Part shown: positions 1 through 11,869 of the stretch, in pieces
Position numbering within the stretch: the stretch's first letter is position 1
Layout: each line of letters starts with the position of its first letter
Source of the DNA: Gonocerus acuteangulatus
Lineage: Eukaryota; Arthropoda; Insecta; Hemiptera; Coreidae
Reading direction: 5' to 3'
Length of the DNA stretch: 64,000 nt
NCBI GenBank assembly: GCA_946811695.1
Contig: OX328125.1
Location: 98,818,574 to 98,882,573 of the forward strand
Notes under the pieces: model-generated
Told to the model about the DNA's origin: nothing
Seen by the model: the letters and a program-made list of their open reading frames with translations, nothing else
Databases searched by the model: none
Translations under genes and position numbers: made by a program

Positions 1-420
1 GTCTATAAATTTTTCTACCATAGCAACGGAGCTTCAACAAGAAACTCGAACAGAGGGAAGCCCAGAAACAGTAAAAAGGTCCCTCGAAAGAAAACCTTCT
101 ATAAGTTTAGCTAATAAGAAAACGCCTGACAGTTACTGGGATAATGTTATATTCGCAGACGAATGAAAGCTCGACTTAAACAGCACTGATGGATAGTTAG
201 GGTGTGGCACAGACCTAATGAAGAGCATATTCCGAGAAACACAAGAGGTACAGTGAAACACAGGGTTGGGTGTGTGATGGTCTGGGCCTATGTGAGCTCC
301 AAGGGAATGAGGAATTCAGTCTTCATTGGCTGAATCATAGACAGTAATGTGTAATTAAATATTATAAAAGGAAATTTGAGGGATAGTGTCCAGAAAATGG
401 TACATTTGAGTACATTCAAA
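1..420 (+). pseudogene. Tc1-like transposase, catalytic-domain remnant
   Basis: The plus strand reads WDNVIFADE at about 139-165, then, in a shifted frame, VRVWHRPNEEH (196-228) and VKHRVGCVMVWAYVSSKG (250-303). These match the Tc1-family DDE transposase core: the first catalytic Asp in the 'FsDE' block, then the 'VWRRP' and 'vmVWG' blocks. A stop follows FADE and a frame change separates the blocks, so the copy is dead. The 5' part lies before the window. An intact enzyme would cut and paste a DNA transposon in the nucleus. Confidence 0.85.
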
Positions 421-424
421 TTCT

Positions 425-620
425 ATCACATTTCACCCCTCTCGAACAGCAGTAGGACGCCTTGTTTTCGGCCAACATTGCAACCTATCCTCCGCTTTAA
501 ATCGTTTTATGATGTTCGAAACCGTTGAAATAGGCTTACCGGTCTCTTGGCTGATTTGTTTGAATTTACAGCCCTTTTCGCGCACACAATCTACACGCAG
601 ACGAGTCTGAATCTACGTTG
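425..620 (-). pseudogene. Tc1-like transposase, N-terminal helix-turn-helix remnant
   Basis: The minus strand is open through VDCVREKGCKFK, then ISQETGKPISTVSNIIKRF, then KAEDRLQCWPKTR. This is the paired-type HTH that binds the TIRs in Tc1 transposases, ending in the usual basic stretch. It points the opposite way to the catalytic remnant next to it, so the two come from different insertions or a rearranged copy. No catalytic domain follows in this orientation. Confidence 0.82.
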
Positions 621-1634
621 GTATTTACCAACTCATGCTCGCGATTATTGAGGTGAAACATGCAGCTGTGGGGACCTCAGGGCTAGCACTGGCTATTTCC
701 TACAACATAAGAATGAAATTTATACGATAATGCCCAGAAAAGTGCTTAGAATTAAGAAAACCGAAACTTTCGATTACTTTTGTGACCTATGAATTCTATG
801 TTTTAATATATTCTTACTTCTATTTGCGTTACGAATAAGTTATTTTACGCGAATTTCAGGTTATTTTGATCCGTAGGAATAGCACGTTATGGGGCTATTA
901 AAAAAAATGCACTTTTGATAAGTAGCTTAATTTCAAAATTTCCTATTACCGATTACTTTTGGGAGACACTGTATCTAGAATAGTTCAAACTAAAGTTCTT
1001 GTTTTTTTTTTGTTTTTTTGTTTTTTTTACTTCAAATACTTAATCTCGCCTCTTGTCACTCAATCTCATTTCTGAAGAATTCTCATTTATTTAACTGAAG
1101 AAGACATTAACAGAACAGTGTCCTATGTCCAGTAACAGACTTTTAATACAACAATAACATTATACGACGCCTCAATACCTTCCGTTTCTCCATCTAGAAG
1201 ATGTTATGATAATAATAGGGTTTCAAACTGTGCTAAAATTTGTATAACCATTTTTGTCTATTATTATTATTTTATTCTATATTTTTTTCGCATTTGATAA
1301 ACATATACGTATATGTAATAATAGTACCCATATATTTCAGTATGATGTAACAATAGTAGTTTCATTATATATTATTTTTGTTGAAAAATAGTCTTAAATA
1401 TATCTACTTTTAGGTTATAGATATATTTTTCATATTATCAAGTATTCAAATCGACTTATTTAGTTCGATTCGTTGTAGTGATGGGCGATTCTCGAATGAG
1501 AATCGTTTCGAATCGAAATTAAACAGGAATTTCGTAGGTAATTGTAAGTAATCGTCAAATTGATCCATATCTTAGATCGATCTTCTGAACCTAGAAGATC
1601 GATCCTTTGAATCGATCTGAACTCGTCGATCTTT

Positions 1635-1753
1635 TTAGCGCGGTTACTCCCTATCTCCATAGGGAGAACCCGCTTATGAGGTTGACCTCATGACGCAATC
1701 CCTTTCACGTTTCACATCCTATAGATCACGAAAATATAGGTGGCTACAATTTG

Positions 1754-1810
<57 letters not shown>

Positions 1811-2926
1811 GTATATATTTATATATATGCTTGTCTGTTCGCTCTCTAGCAAGCTCAAAAATGGTCCGATTTTGACGAAATTAGGTACAAAAATCTTTCC
1901 TCTAATTTGAAAGGTCAAGTTCGTTAACCAGCAGAATCCGCCCACTAGAAGATAGTGTTTGGGCGAAATTCGTAAAAAATCGTAACGCTTACGTTTTTGA
2001 GTTTATATGCTTGCAGGTACTTTTTTTTATAAATTTCTTAACATAAGAAAACGAATGAAACCATTTTAAAGGCGATATCTTTAACCGTTTCTGAGATAAG
2101 TGGAATCAATGTTTTTGTAAGTCATTATTTTTTTGTGAGTACTTAGAATCGCGGGATTCAATTGAAATATTTTCTACATCTTGGAAATTAATTCCAACTA
2201 AGATGTTTAAATTTTGGTTATATTTGGATTTAAGGAAGCATGCGAAAAAAATTATTTTATTAATAGACATGAAAAGTTTTGGGATCTCCATACATTTTTC
2301 GTAAATATCTCGCTAACGGTTGGGAAATCGTGGTAAGTGGAAAGTGACCATTCGAATGCTTACTAAATTCTCTACAAAAAAGGTTCTAAAGCAAAATTCT
2401 ATGGGGCAACGTCAATGAGAGATATAAACGCTTAAAACTTAAAAAGTCTTTGTTTTGTTGTTTTAAGATGGTTTTTCTCTTTCTTTATCTCACTTTTTAA
2501 TTGGTTGTTTCTAGTTTTAAATTCCATTTATCAGTAAAATTAGTATTGTTGTAAAATAAGCTAAGAAACTTAATAAGTAATAAGTTTGGAGTGGCTGTGG
2601 CTAATCATGATGACGTAGGTTGTTTTGAATTCTCCTATCTATATAACCTTCCTCATAGCCTCCAACTGAAGTAACCGTTATATCTTATTTTATAGAAAGA
2701 TTTAACCCACGACAGAATGGAATTTAATTTGCCATGAAGCACATATTTACAGTTGATTATAACAGTAAAACAAATTTGCTAGTAAAACAAGATATTAAAA
2801 TGACAACGAATTTTTGGTTGTTAGATTAAGAATTATCCGCTTCTGTATAAGTTGACTACTGTCAGTTTCATGTGATTTGTGATGCTAATCTATTCCATTT
2901 CTTCGAGATGTACGTAACCGCGCTAA
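1635..2926 (+). mobile_element. Unclassified TA-associated element with 13-bp TIRs (family A)
   Basis: Ends are exact inverted repeats, TTAGCGCGGTTAC and its complement. The body holds a TA microsatellite (about 1757-1830) and then non-coding sequence (TGTCTGTTCGCTCTC, CCGATTTTGACGAAATT, AAGGTCAAGTTCGTTAACC and so on) that recurs at 7081-7430, 10640-11340, 4491-5307, 53590-54060 and 55140-55620. No transposase is visible, so it is a non-autonomous family. The sequence just outside the right TIR (GCAGTTTCTGCGAGTCGGAC) also recurs in the window, so the true end may lie about 40 bp further out. Confidence 0.5.
1757..1830. repeat. TA microsatellite
   Basis: Nearly pure (TA)n with a few TTTATG interruptions, located inside the family A element and close to its left end. 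Confidence 0.95.
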
Positions 2927-3689
2927 GATGACGCAGTTTCTGCGAGTCGGACTTTTTTTTTTTTTTGGATCGATCTATTCATTTCGAATCTAATCGATTC
3001 ATATACGAAAATCGCCCATGACTAATTTACGGTAACTTCTTAGATAGATGTTTCAACATTTTTTCTCCGAATTACTCTTTAAATTTAAGGGGTTTTAAAA
3101 TATGATTTATAGACAGTTCGGTATTGTGATTTGGCAATCTTCAGACGACATAATATCTCTCCTTCCCGTCTATAAATTAAATTGTGTAATTACTATTATA
3201 AGAGGCTTGTGTCTCAATTCCAAATTTACAAAGACCCATCTGTAATTGTTGTCTTGTTATAATGTATTATCGGATAATTTTCTCGAAGAGATGACAGAAT
3301 AGCGTTGTGAATTTACTGATTGCTGGATACTAAAAAATTCTATAATTAGCGAGATTCGAACCAATGCCCTTGGTGAGGGAAACGTCATCAACCATGATCA
3401 GCTGATCAACCATTGTAATGACGACTAATTTTCTCCTAGCCACAATCATCCTTTGTTCATTTAAGGAAATTATTTCTAAGTGGAATCAATTCTTCAGGAA
3501 AGCCTGCTAATTTTTTTCTGTTATCAACAAGAATATTTTACAAAGCAAGAAAGAGAGAGACCACGTTTTTCCTGATACAAGAAAGAGAAGAGGAAACCAT
3601 CTGAAAATAATACCTTAGGGTGCACCTTCAATGGACCCGTTCCGATCCGATCCAATAGCCACCGACTGTCAGAAGAAAAACAAACACAT

Positions 3690-4270
3690 CCATCTCAATG
3701 GAGGTGCCTATATTGGTCCCGACCCGATCCAATCGGGTCCAATCCAACGGCCACCGATTCTTGGCCATTCAAACTTGTTTGTTTCTAGACAGATTTCGGA
3801 CCGACAAAGCAAAATGGCGCCAACCCACATTTAGTGTTTCAAAAAGGTCTACAGGTTCTAAATCTTAGCAGATTTCACTGCATTTTCTTTTATATCAAAG
3901 GAAATAACATTTAGAACAACTTTGTCAATTCACATTTTTGTTTTTTGTTTCCCTTGTTTATTAAATAACGTGGAAAGATGTTTATAACCATCCAACGGTT
4001 ATAACCTTCCAAGATTTATAACCTTCTAATGTTTATAACCTTGAAATGCTTATAACCTTCTAGTTACCTTTCTTATAAATCATTTTAAAATATAAATACC
4101 AATACTTCTCTTACCTCCAACATTCAACCTAATTGAAGGTTTCTATGCTTATTAGGTGGTATTTCTTAACTTAATCACTCATTTTCACTTTACTACGAGG
4201 TCATTACTCACGAGCTGTGACTAAATCGGATCAGATCGGGTAGAGACCAATGTAGGCACTCACGTCGGCC
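3690..4270. repeat. Diverged inverted-repeat element
   Basis: GTGCCTATATTGGTCCCGAC followed by CCGATC-rich sequence near 3705-3750 is matched in inverted, diverged form near 4212-4262 (AGTGCCTACATTGGTCTC read on the minus strand). The interior is AT-rich with no coding signal. An old foldback or MITE is likely. The outer ends could not be fixed. Confidence 0.35.
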
Positions 4271-4490
4271 GCTGTTGGCCATTGTCGATCAAACGAAATC
4301 GGATCTTCTCAGCCAAAACCAAAAGACAGAAAGGAAACACTCGAAAACAAAATGTTTTTCTGACACTTATAGTTCTCATCGAAATCACTTACCAACCACT
4401 TGCTTACAGAGAGAAACTATAGACTTTCTTAAGAAGTCAAGAAACGGTTAGGATTCGGCTAAAAAAAAAAGGTCAGATTTAAAAAAAAAA

Positions 4491-5307
4491 AGTCCGACTC
4501 ACAGGTACTACGTCATCTTAGCGCGGTTCAGTTCCTATCCCTAGTGTCATTTGGGAAGATTGAAATAGAAACCGTTATTATTTTGGTTCAACCTTTCGCC
4601 CGTAAACAACGGGCCCGTTACCAAGGGGCAGCGTACCCTTATACCTGTAATGTCACCCACCACTGGTTGGCCAACCCCACTACTACAAATAGTTATTACA
4701 AATATCAAAATGTTTCTAATTTTCTTGATTTCTTCTACAGTAATACTAATTCTATAAATAAATACAATTAAAAAAAACAACAACCCATTAAAATTTGAGC
4801 TAAACAACTACGAAAACCCGGTCAAAAGAACAAAACAAACACATTTGAAGATTTAATCACTTATTTCTCCGATTGACAATGCCTACTCAAAAATTCCTTT
4901 AGAATCGTTTTTGTAGATAATTTAGTAAGCGTTCTGATGGTAACCTTCCGCTTGCCAATATTCTCAACCGTTTTCGAGATATTAAAGAAAGTATACAAAG
5001 TTACCAAAACTTTTCATGTCTGTTAATAAAATATTTTATTCTAACCCTTCCTTTACTCCAAACGTAACCAAAATTTCAACATATTAGTTTTGATGAATGT
5101 TGATCATGCATGTTGGGTTTTAACTGAATCCATGATTCTAAGAACCCAAACGAAAAACGGTATTCAACAACTATTTTTCCAATTTTCTCGAAAATGGTTA
5201 AAGCTATCGCCTTGAAAATGGTTTCATTCGTTTTTCTAGGCCACGAAGATGAGATCAACCTTATAAGCGGGGTTCCTCCCTATGAAGGGAGGGAGGAACC
5301 GCGCTAA
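4491..5307 (-). mobile_element. Family A element, inverted shorter copy
   Basis: The plus strand starts with AAAAAAGTCCGACTCACAGG and CGTCATCTTAGCGCGGTT and ends with GAGGAACCGCGCTAAAGG. Read on the minus strand, about 4810-5260 parallels the body of the 1635-2926 copy, including the 'gaaaccattttcaaggcgat' and 'gacatgaaaagttttg' blocks. It ends with a short GGTTCCTCCC/GGGAGGAACC hairpin near 5271-5300. Confidence 0.5.
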
Positions 5308-5594
5308 AGGTATATTTCGGACGTTTCGGCATATACTTTGGCAGCCTTTTTAACACTTTCAGGACCGATGTCAAATTTCCATCAGTGCCCAAGTTTTCTT
5401 TTAGTGGATTAATTACAATTTAGTGTCAAGTACGCCACGACAGTGGGCCCGCTGAAGGAATTTTTCTGATGGGTTCAGTACCTTACGATACCAGACCCGA
5501 AAACAAAACAGGGAATAACGTAATGAGGTCCCAAACCAAATGCGTAGGGCAAGGCCCGGAGTAGTGGGGATAGAAAGGAAGGCAAGCTATCTGC

Positions 5595-5740
5595 TGACGT
5601 ACGAGCCACGACGTTTGGCCCGCAGAATACATCTCTCGGACGAACACGCCACGACGCTGGGCCCGCAGGCCACATTTCTCGGACGCACGCGCCACGACAC
5701 TGGACCTGCAGAACACATCTCGGACAGAATGTGTTAAGAA
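5595..5740. repeat. GC-rich ~43-bp minisatellite, three units
   Basis: Three units of about 43 bp, each containing GCCACGAC..TGG(G/A)CC(C/T)GCAG..ACAT.TCTCGGAC, start near 5600, 5640 and 5684. A related single fragment lies near 5435 (GCCACGACAGTGGGCCCGC). Base composition is far above the local background. Several overlapping open frames here are by-products of the repeat. Confidence 0.6.
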
Positions 5741-5939
5741 ACAAATGCTTAGGGGAGGGAGGAATACCACGCTAACTTTTAGGACACTTATCTATGTTAA
5801 TCTAAAAGTTATTGTGGTCTTCATGACCTAGGCATTTATTGCTGTAGAAGAGCATGCCGAAACCTTGAAATATAGATTTTTCTGACATTCTGAAGTTTTC
5901 CTTTAGCCAACTATCTCATTATAGACTTCCTAGATAGAA

Positions 5940-6440
5940 CACTAACGCCGCCTAGCGGTGATAGATGTATGCGGAGATGTACCCCCAATACACCGGCATT
6001 GCACAAACCTCTTGCCGAACTGACCTATTGTAGATAGCGGTGAAGCAATTATACTCGGACACCAGCGGTAGCCCTTGGCGGCCAGATCACGTACTGGTCT
6101 CCAACCACAGCCTCGGCTCCAAGATCATTACTGGTCGACGGGGGACTTCAGTCAAGGCAAGAACATTCTGGCGGTGGAGTGGTATTTCTCTCAAATTCTT
6201 TTATATTTATGTTAATAGAATCAGAAAGCCCAATAAGTATACAATAAACCAGTTGACAAAGCAATATAAGTTCGATAGAGTTGTAGCTGCAAGTTGTAGC
6301 CGTGTTGTAGATAAAGCCTTTGCTAATGCTAATAAGTTGATAAAATGAAATGGCTAAAGTTGAGGAGAGAGACTCACCTATAATGAGTTCAGCCGGGAGA
6401 GAGCCTAACTCCAGGTTAGATTTATTCTATTCATTTTGTC
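5940..6440 (+). other. Moderately GC-rich stretch upstream of a hammerhead motif; no gene recognised
   Basis: About 500 bp of mixed composition with an open frame of about 100 codons (6040-6348) of no recognisable family. It is followed by AGTTGAGGAGAGAGACTCAC and then the hammerhead at 6447. By position it could be the 3' part of a degraded Penelope-like element, but no reverse transcriptase or GIY-YIG motif was found. Confidence 0.25.
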
Positions 6441-6490
6441 GCAGTTCTGAGGATGGTAGCAAGAGCTACCGAAAGCGCTCAGCTTGAAAA
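6440..6490 (+). ncRNA. Hammerhead ribozyme motif (Penelope-type, type I)
   Basis: Core CTGAGGA (6447-6453). Helix II is GGTAGC/GCTACC (6455-6460, 6465-6470) closed by an AAGA loop, followed by GAAA (6471-6474). The stem III sequence AGCGCT (6474-6479) is fully self-complementary, and the cleavage-site C is at 6480, so cleavage is predicted between 6480 and 6481. Stem I starts with the pairs U-A, U-G, G-C and A-U, then an internal loop and A/U pairing. Every invariant core base is present. Stem III has no loop, as in the small Penelope-associated hammerheads that act as dimers. One unpaired U separates the core from helix II. Confidence 0.75.
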
Positions 6491-7080
6491 ATAAACTGTT
6501 GTGAAGGAACTAGACATTTTTTCATTTACCTGGCTATACAAGGAGACATTCCATCAAAGAATGTAATCAGACAATCCGAACAATTATGTTTATAAATTTA
6601 TTGAGTGTTCCTCTTCTTTGGCAATAACATAACGATCAGATAGGATTGTACACGTACTCTAAGAGGACTCCCTGGATGGAGGGTTTCTCCAACGTGGAAA
6701 ACAGAAATTTGGTCTTACTATCTGAATTTGGTCTCACTAGGAATCCAGCTTGCTTGTATATGTAAGTGTACGTGTTAAGGTTGTGGGTAATTGAAAATAT
6801 CACTTAGTATTCGTAAAAAAGTAATGTTTTTAAGGCAACAATGCTTCCAAGAAATTATACAAAGAGCCAGTTTACAAAAAAAAAAAAAATAATCTGAAAA
6901 CTCACCCATAAATACATATGGAATACACACATCGTATTGTGCTGTGCATCTAAGATCACGAAAAGTAGTAATAGAGCGAATACGTCATGAAAATAACAAT
7001 AGTTTAAATTTGTACGTACAAAATAATAACAGCTTCAATTACTTTACAAATGTCACCAGGGATAAAAACGGAATCTCGCT

Positions 7081-7367
7081 AAAATGATGCAGTTCCTGCG
7101 AGTCGGAAACAAATAGATCCTTTACATTCATTGCGATGTCCCACATAAGTTTAATACCAAAACCCCAGGTAAAATGTATTTATTTTTTTTCATTTTACTC
7201 GACAGCGGTTATAGGGTATGGCCTTAAAAATTAATTCATTAGACGCCCTGCGTCATATTACATATAAAATGCGTTCATAGAAGCAAAAAAGTTAAAGCAT
7301 TTCACAGAAAGTAATTTTTCATCAAATTTCATTAATATGGGTCTATTTTTGCGCTAGCTAGAGAGCG

Positions 7368-7428
<61 letters not shown>

Positions 7429-7430
7429 TT
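7081..7430 (-). mobile_element. Family A-related repeat copy with TA tract
   Basis: Read on the minus strand it starts in a TA microsatellite (about 7372-7425), then TGTTCGCTCTCTAGCTAGCG, AT-rich body sequence, and ends with CCGACTCGCAGGAACTGCAT and TTTTAGCGAGATT. This is the same order of blocks as the other family A copies. No coding potential. Confidence 0.45.
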
Positions 7431-7829
7431 GGTGATCCCTTTTCGTTCCAAAAATAAAAATTATTCTTATAAAAGTTACATAATCTACAGATAACCTTTC
7501 AATAAATCCTGTTAAAAAGGGAGCTAAAAACTAAATGATAATTTAAAAAAAAAAAAAAAAACATACATCTTACAATATATACAGAAATATTTTAAAAACA
7601 AAGTGTGGTTAGGTGATTCCTCTCTAAATACGCCTTAGGTTCGTTGAAAAATGGCCATTATCAGAGAGGAGTAAATAAGAGGAGGTGCTTGTAGTATGGT
7701 AATTAGTGATGTCACAGGTCAGCCGGCGAATAACGGCTAGTAGTAGCAGATAAATCTGTTACTGCTACTTTCAGTCCGATACTGCTACTACCGGTTTGTA
7801 TATGTATCTCCAATCACATAAACCTCTGC

Positions 7830-7905
7830 ATTTAGAAATGGAGGGGGACGTTGCCTTCAATTCCTTATTCTCCGGAGATTATACACTGAAGGAAAACTGA
7901 AATCA
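7830..7905 (+). repeat. SINE tail fragment (shared with the tRNA-Glu-like SINE at 26.5 kb)
   Basis: AAATGGAGGGGGACGTTG, then TTCAATTCCTTATTC and CCGGAGATTA, closely match the part of the 26.5-kb SINE downstream of its tRNA head (AAATGGAAGGGGACGTTG, CAATTCGTTATTCGCCGG). The head is absent here. Confidence 0.5.
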
Positions 7906-8519
7906 TTACTATTTACAATAGTAGGTAGGTAATAACAAGAAGCCAATTTGTTTGTTTTAAAAAAATTGCCCATTATTTTAGGCACTGAAGAACTTTGGAT
8001 GGAACAGTTCGAATCCATCCTGGGGTGTGTTTGTCTCTTCAATCACAAAAATATGTAAATTTAGACAATTTTGCCTTCTATGGCGAAATTTCACTTTTGA
8101 GGAAGTAGCCATTACTATTTCCATTGCTAATTAAATAACGATTAGACAATTTATTTATTCAACAATAATTTTATGAAACGACAAAGATAAATTTTAAATG
8201 TACGAAAGAGCCGTTTATTCTAAAGTTTGTCCAATAAAATTTAAAGCAGGCCATTAAAGTTGGAGTACGACTTAGTAGGACTACTAGTTGAATGGTCGAC
8301 TCCACTCACGTTCTGACTTACTATCCAACTTTAGTCCTAGTCTGCTTTCAGGAATGTGTACGTTCCTCAGGAGCAGAAAAATGTATGGAATGCAGACCGA
8401 AGATGGCTAAAGCATTGACTGAGCTAAGTTGGACGACTTTGATCCGACTCCCCAACTCACGCTCCAACTCCATCGCCAGTCGGATGTCGGATTTCTAACT
8501 ATCCAGCAAGTCCATTCAC

Positions 8520-8566
8520 GATCCGACTTGTAGTCCAACTTCGGAAGTTGGACTACAAGTCGTACT
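8520..8566. repeat. Perfect 18-bp hairpin within a diverged inverted repeat
   Basis: CGACTTGTAGTCCAACTT (8525-8542) and its exact complement (8546-8563) are separated by only CGG. Related AGTTGGAGTACGACTTAG sequence lies near 8257, so the hairpin is probably one end of an old foldback element spanning about 8255-8566. Confidence 0.6.
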
Positions 8567-8817
8567 GCAAATTGGAACGTGTGTGGACTGCATTAGTTAT
8601 ATTATTCGCTTGCTTTTACAGAACAAATTACAATAAATAAATAACAAAAAAATAATTCTAATAACATAATTTTAAATCTGTCGAAAATTACAATTTTAAA
8701 AATTATCCTCAAATATTACATGAAAGATAAAATAGCAATAAAATAAACCAAACAAGGGCTTCATTACTACGCAAATTTCTCTGCAAGTACGTTTATCAAC
8801 TTTCAATTTTATTTAAG

Positions 8818-9020
8818 GAGGCCCGGTGGCCATGATTGTTAAGGCGTAAGCACTTAACACTCCGTGCCAAAGTTCGATTCCCACTTTGGGGTGGTATGTT
8901 TTCTTTAGAAAAACAGAAAAGGCATTAGCCTTATCCTGGCTAGAAAAGATTGGTCACCTATAGATAACCCGTCCCAAAATCCTTAGTAAATAATAATGGA
9001 CGTTAAAATTTAAATAAATG
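8818..9020 (+). mobile_element. tRNA-Leu-like SINE
   Basis: The head GGCCCGGTGGCCATGATTG, then TTAAGGCGTAAGCAC and a B-box-like AAGTTCGATTCCCAC, resembles a tRNA-Leu gene (GTGGCCGAG..TAAGGCG..GGGTTCGAATCCC). The body continues GGGGTGGTA, an A/T-rich linker, TCACCTATAGATAACCCGTCC and a tail ending GGACGTTAAAATTTAAAT. Copies in the other orientation lie at 27060-27215, 42440-42635 and 56625-56825. RNA polymerase III would transcribe it from the internal boxes, and it would move using a LINE's machinery. Confidence 0.8.
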
Positions 9021-9055
9021 AATACATTTTATTTAACTAGCTGACTCAATTTATT

Positions 9056-9577
9056 ATTTTTTTTTCTGGTTAATAACGACTTCCATATGTTTTTTCTGGT
9101 TAATAACGACTTCCATATGTTTTTTCTGGTTAATAACGACTTCCATATGTTTTTTCTGGTTAATAACGACTTCCATATGTTTTTTCTGGTTAATAACGAC
9201 TTCCATATGTTTTTTCTGGTTAATAACGACTTCCATACGTTTTTTCTGGTTAATAACGACTTCCATATGTTTTTCTGGTTAATAACGACTTCCATATGTT
9301 TTTTCTGGTTAATAACGACTTCCATATGTTTTTTCTGGTTAATAACGACTTCCATATGTTTTTTCTGGTTAATAACGACTTCCATATGTTTTTTCAGGTT
9401 AATAACGACTTCCATATGTTTTTTCTGTTTAATAACGACTTCCATATGTTTTTTCTGGTTAATAACGACTTCCATATGTTTTTTCTGGTTAATAACGACT
9501 TCCATATGTTTTTTCTAGTTAATAACGACTTCCAAATGTTTTTTCTGGTTAATAACGACTTCCATATGTTTTTTCGG
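9056..9577. repeat. 30-bp tandem satellite, about 17 units
   Basis: The unit TTTTCTGGTTAATAACGACT plus TCCATATGTT repeats about 17 times with few substitutions. One unit near 9270 is a base shorter (29 bp), which shifts the phase. Because the unit is 10 codons long and stop-poor, long open frames appear on both strands (MEVVINQKKH and FHMFFLVNND repeats). These are consequences of the repeat, not evidence of a protein. Confidence 0.97.
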
Positions 9578-10639
9578 CTGCGCCTGCTTAACTATCGAGA
9601 AGAATAGCCCGATTTTGTAGACATTTCGAACAATTATACATTGTCTATAACAGACCAGGAGAACTTGCTAAGCTAAATATCGTTGTTATAGGGGTACATT
9701 TACACAAAAAATGATCGTGTATTCTTAGCTTAACATAGAAGCATTTTTCATACATATTTTTTGGCATGGTGTCGAACAGGTCTCCGAAAAATATCGGAAA
9801 CTAAGACTTTTGTCTGCTTCTAAAAACATCGGAGACCCTTTTTGTGCGTTCCACAGTTAATGCAAACCAACATTCACAATCTTGTTGTGGTCTTTGTAGA
9901 ACCCAAGCTAGTTGTTCTGTAGTGCACTATGCGCATTAAGAAAGGCTGCCAACCACAAGACAGTGCACCACCCTTCAATCCTACATCAAATCATTCTTAG
10001 ACGAATCCTAAAATTCTCCCAAAGTCCCCAATCCTTTCCCATAGCGAGCCTAGACCTTGGGGGAAGTGATTGAGCTTTGATTATTGAATTACCCAAAGCG
10101 TAGCGACCCTCTAATCAGAACTCGTCCCGACCCAATCATCCGGAATCTAGGTACCTAATCACCAAGGGTCTCTCTTCCAATCAGCCTTTAATTAGAAATG
10201 GCCATAACCAAAAGTAGAATGGGACCTCTCTTTTAATATACTATTTTTAACTTCTTACTCCTACAAAATATCTTTAAAAAAAAAAAATGTTGCTTCGCCA
10301 GCGAACATAATTGTTGAGTTTTACGGGAAAAGGTTATTAAAACCAGCGTGCCCTTTTTCTGAAGTTCCTAAAACTGAGGATATACTAACAATTTTGTAGT
10401 AGTTTAAATATAAAACACTTTAATATTTTCATCAATAATTTATTTTTCTTCAATATCTACAATTCCTCTCCATCTTGTTGGTATATTTTAAATTGAATTG
10501 CTGCAGAAGGACTCTAGTTTTCACCTAAGAGGTAAATTTTCTCAGAAAATACAGCCAGATTGTAATATGTACATGCTTCATTACAAAAGTTCCTGTGCAT
10601 TTTTCTCTTGAATCCAATAATGTATTGTAGCTTTGTTCG

Positions 10640-11340
10640 AGTCGTAAGTGGTTCAGCATTATTATCACAAATCAACATGTCTGTGCGCACTCTCAAAGGC
10701 TGCAAAACGGTCCGATTTCTATGACATTTTTTACGAAAGAATTTAAAGATCAAGTTCGTTAGCTATCAAAATCGGTCAACCGTAACATGGTTCATTGAGC
10801 TAATATCACTCCAAACAATTGTAACGCTTACCTTTTCGAGTTAATATGCTTGCAGGTACACTTTTTTTAGGTTCCCCGAAGTAGTGAAACCATTTTCAAG
10901 GTGATATCTGTAATGGTTTTCGTTAAAAGTGAAAAAAAAAATAGTTTTTCATACTAATTTTTGGTTTGGCTACTTAGAGTCGTAGGATTCAATTGAAATA
11001 TTGTCTACACGTTCGAAAATTATCTAAACTAAGATATTTAATATTTTTTTTTTTTTTTTACATTTGGAGTTGAGGAAATATTCGAAAAAAAAAACAATTT
11101 TATTAATAGACATGAAAAGTTTTGTGATCTTCGTATATTTTTTTTAAGGTTAGAATATTGTGGTAAGTGCATGGTAATCATTCGGGGACTTACTAAATTC
11201 TCTACAAAAAGGCACTGAAGTAATTTTCGAAGAGAGAGAAAGTGTTAGTTTTGTTCTTTTGAACGGGTTTTTGTCTCTGTTTAACTCACTTTTTAATTAG
11301 TTGTATTTTCCTTTAAATCTCATTTAACAGTGAAATGAGT
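10640..11340 (+). mobile_element. Family A-related repeat copy
   Basis: Shares the ordered blocks of the 1.6-kb copy: CGTAACGCTTAC, ATATGCTTGCAGGTAC, GAAACCATTTTCAAGG, GGATTCAATTGAAATATT, TTAATAGACATGAAAAGTTT and ACTTACTAAATTCTCTACAA. It lacks the TA tract and clear termini, so it is a truncated, diverged copy. Confidence 0.55.
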
Positions 11341-11869
11341 ATTTTAGTAAAACAAGGTAGGAAAATGTGTGTTTTTCTAGGGCCAACGTTGAGAAGGCGG
11401 GGAGTCATTTTCCCTTATGATTTTGTCATTTTCATTGTGATTTTGTTGTGGTGTCTTAAATCTTCCTTCTCTCTGAGATTTATTCTATATTTAAGTGTGG
11501 CTCTGACGATTTTTAATAGTATAAAAGTAAAAAACTTTTAATTAAAACCACTGAAGTACAAAGTTTCTAATGAATGTATAATTGTTCAATTTCGTCAATC
11601 ATTGATCAAAGAAATTGAAAAATAATCCACGAATAATGAAAAAAGTCCAAAATTTCCAGAGGTACGAGAATTTTATTTTTTGCAGAACTTTTTCAGGGAC
11701 TAAGCCTCATTTTCAATGCCCTGTGACAAAAAAACCGTAATAATAAACAGGTATAATGTAGACACGTATAACATTTAAAATAACAACACAACTTTTTAAA
11801 ATAACAAGCATAAAAATTTAAGACCTATGTAATGTAGGGTCTTGGGTTTTTTTAGCACTTTCCTCCGAA

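Larger units (their letters stand above)
1476..3024. mobile_element. hAT-like non-autonomous element, interrupted by a second element
   Basis: The left end TAGTGATGGGCGATTCTCG (1476-1494) and the right end, read in reverse, TAGTCATGGGCGATTTTCG (3006-3024) form 19-bp inverted repeats with two mismatches. Both ends continue inward into GATC/ATCGATT-rich sequence. The ends resemble hAT termini. The 8-bp flanks are not clearly identical, so the superfamily is inferred. Most of the interior is a later insertion (1635-2926). Confidence 0.5.

Noticed and set aside
5475..5770. Open frames of 65-95 codons on both strands
   Set aside because: They coincide with the GC-rich 43-bp minisatellite, which is stop-poor in several frames.
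7980..8020. CTGAAGA..GAACAGTTCGAATCC as ribozyme or tRNA B box
   Set aside because: No GAAA after the hairpin. The B-box-like GTTCGAATCC stands alone without an A box.
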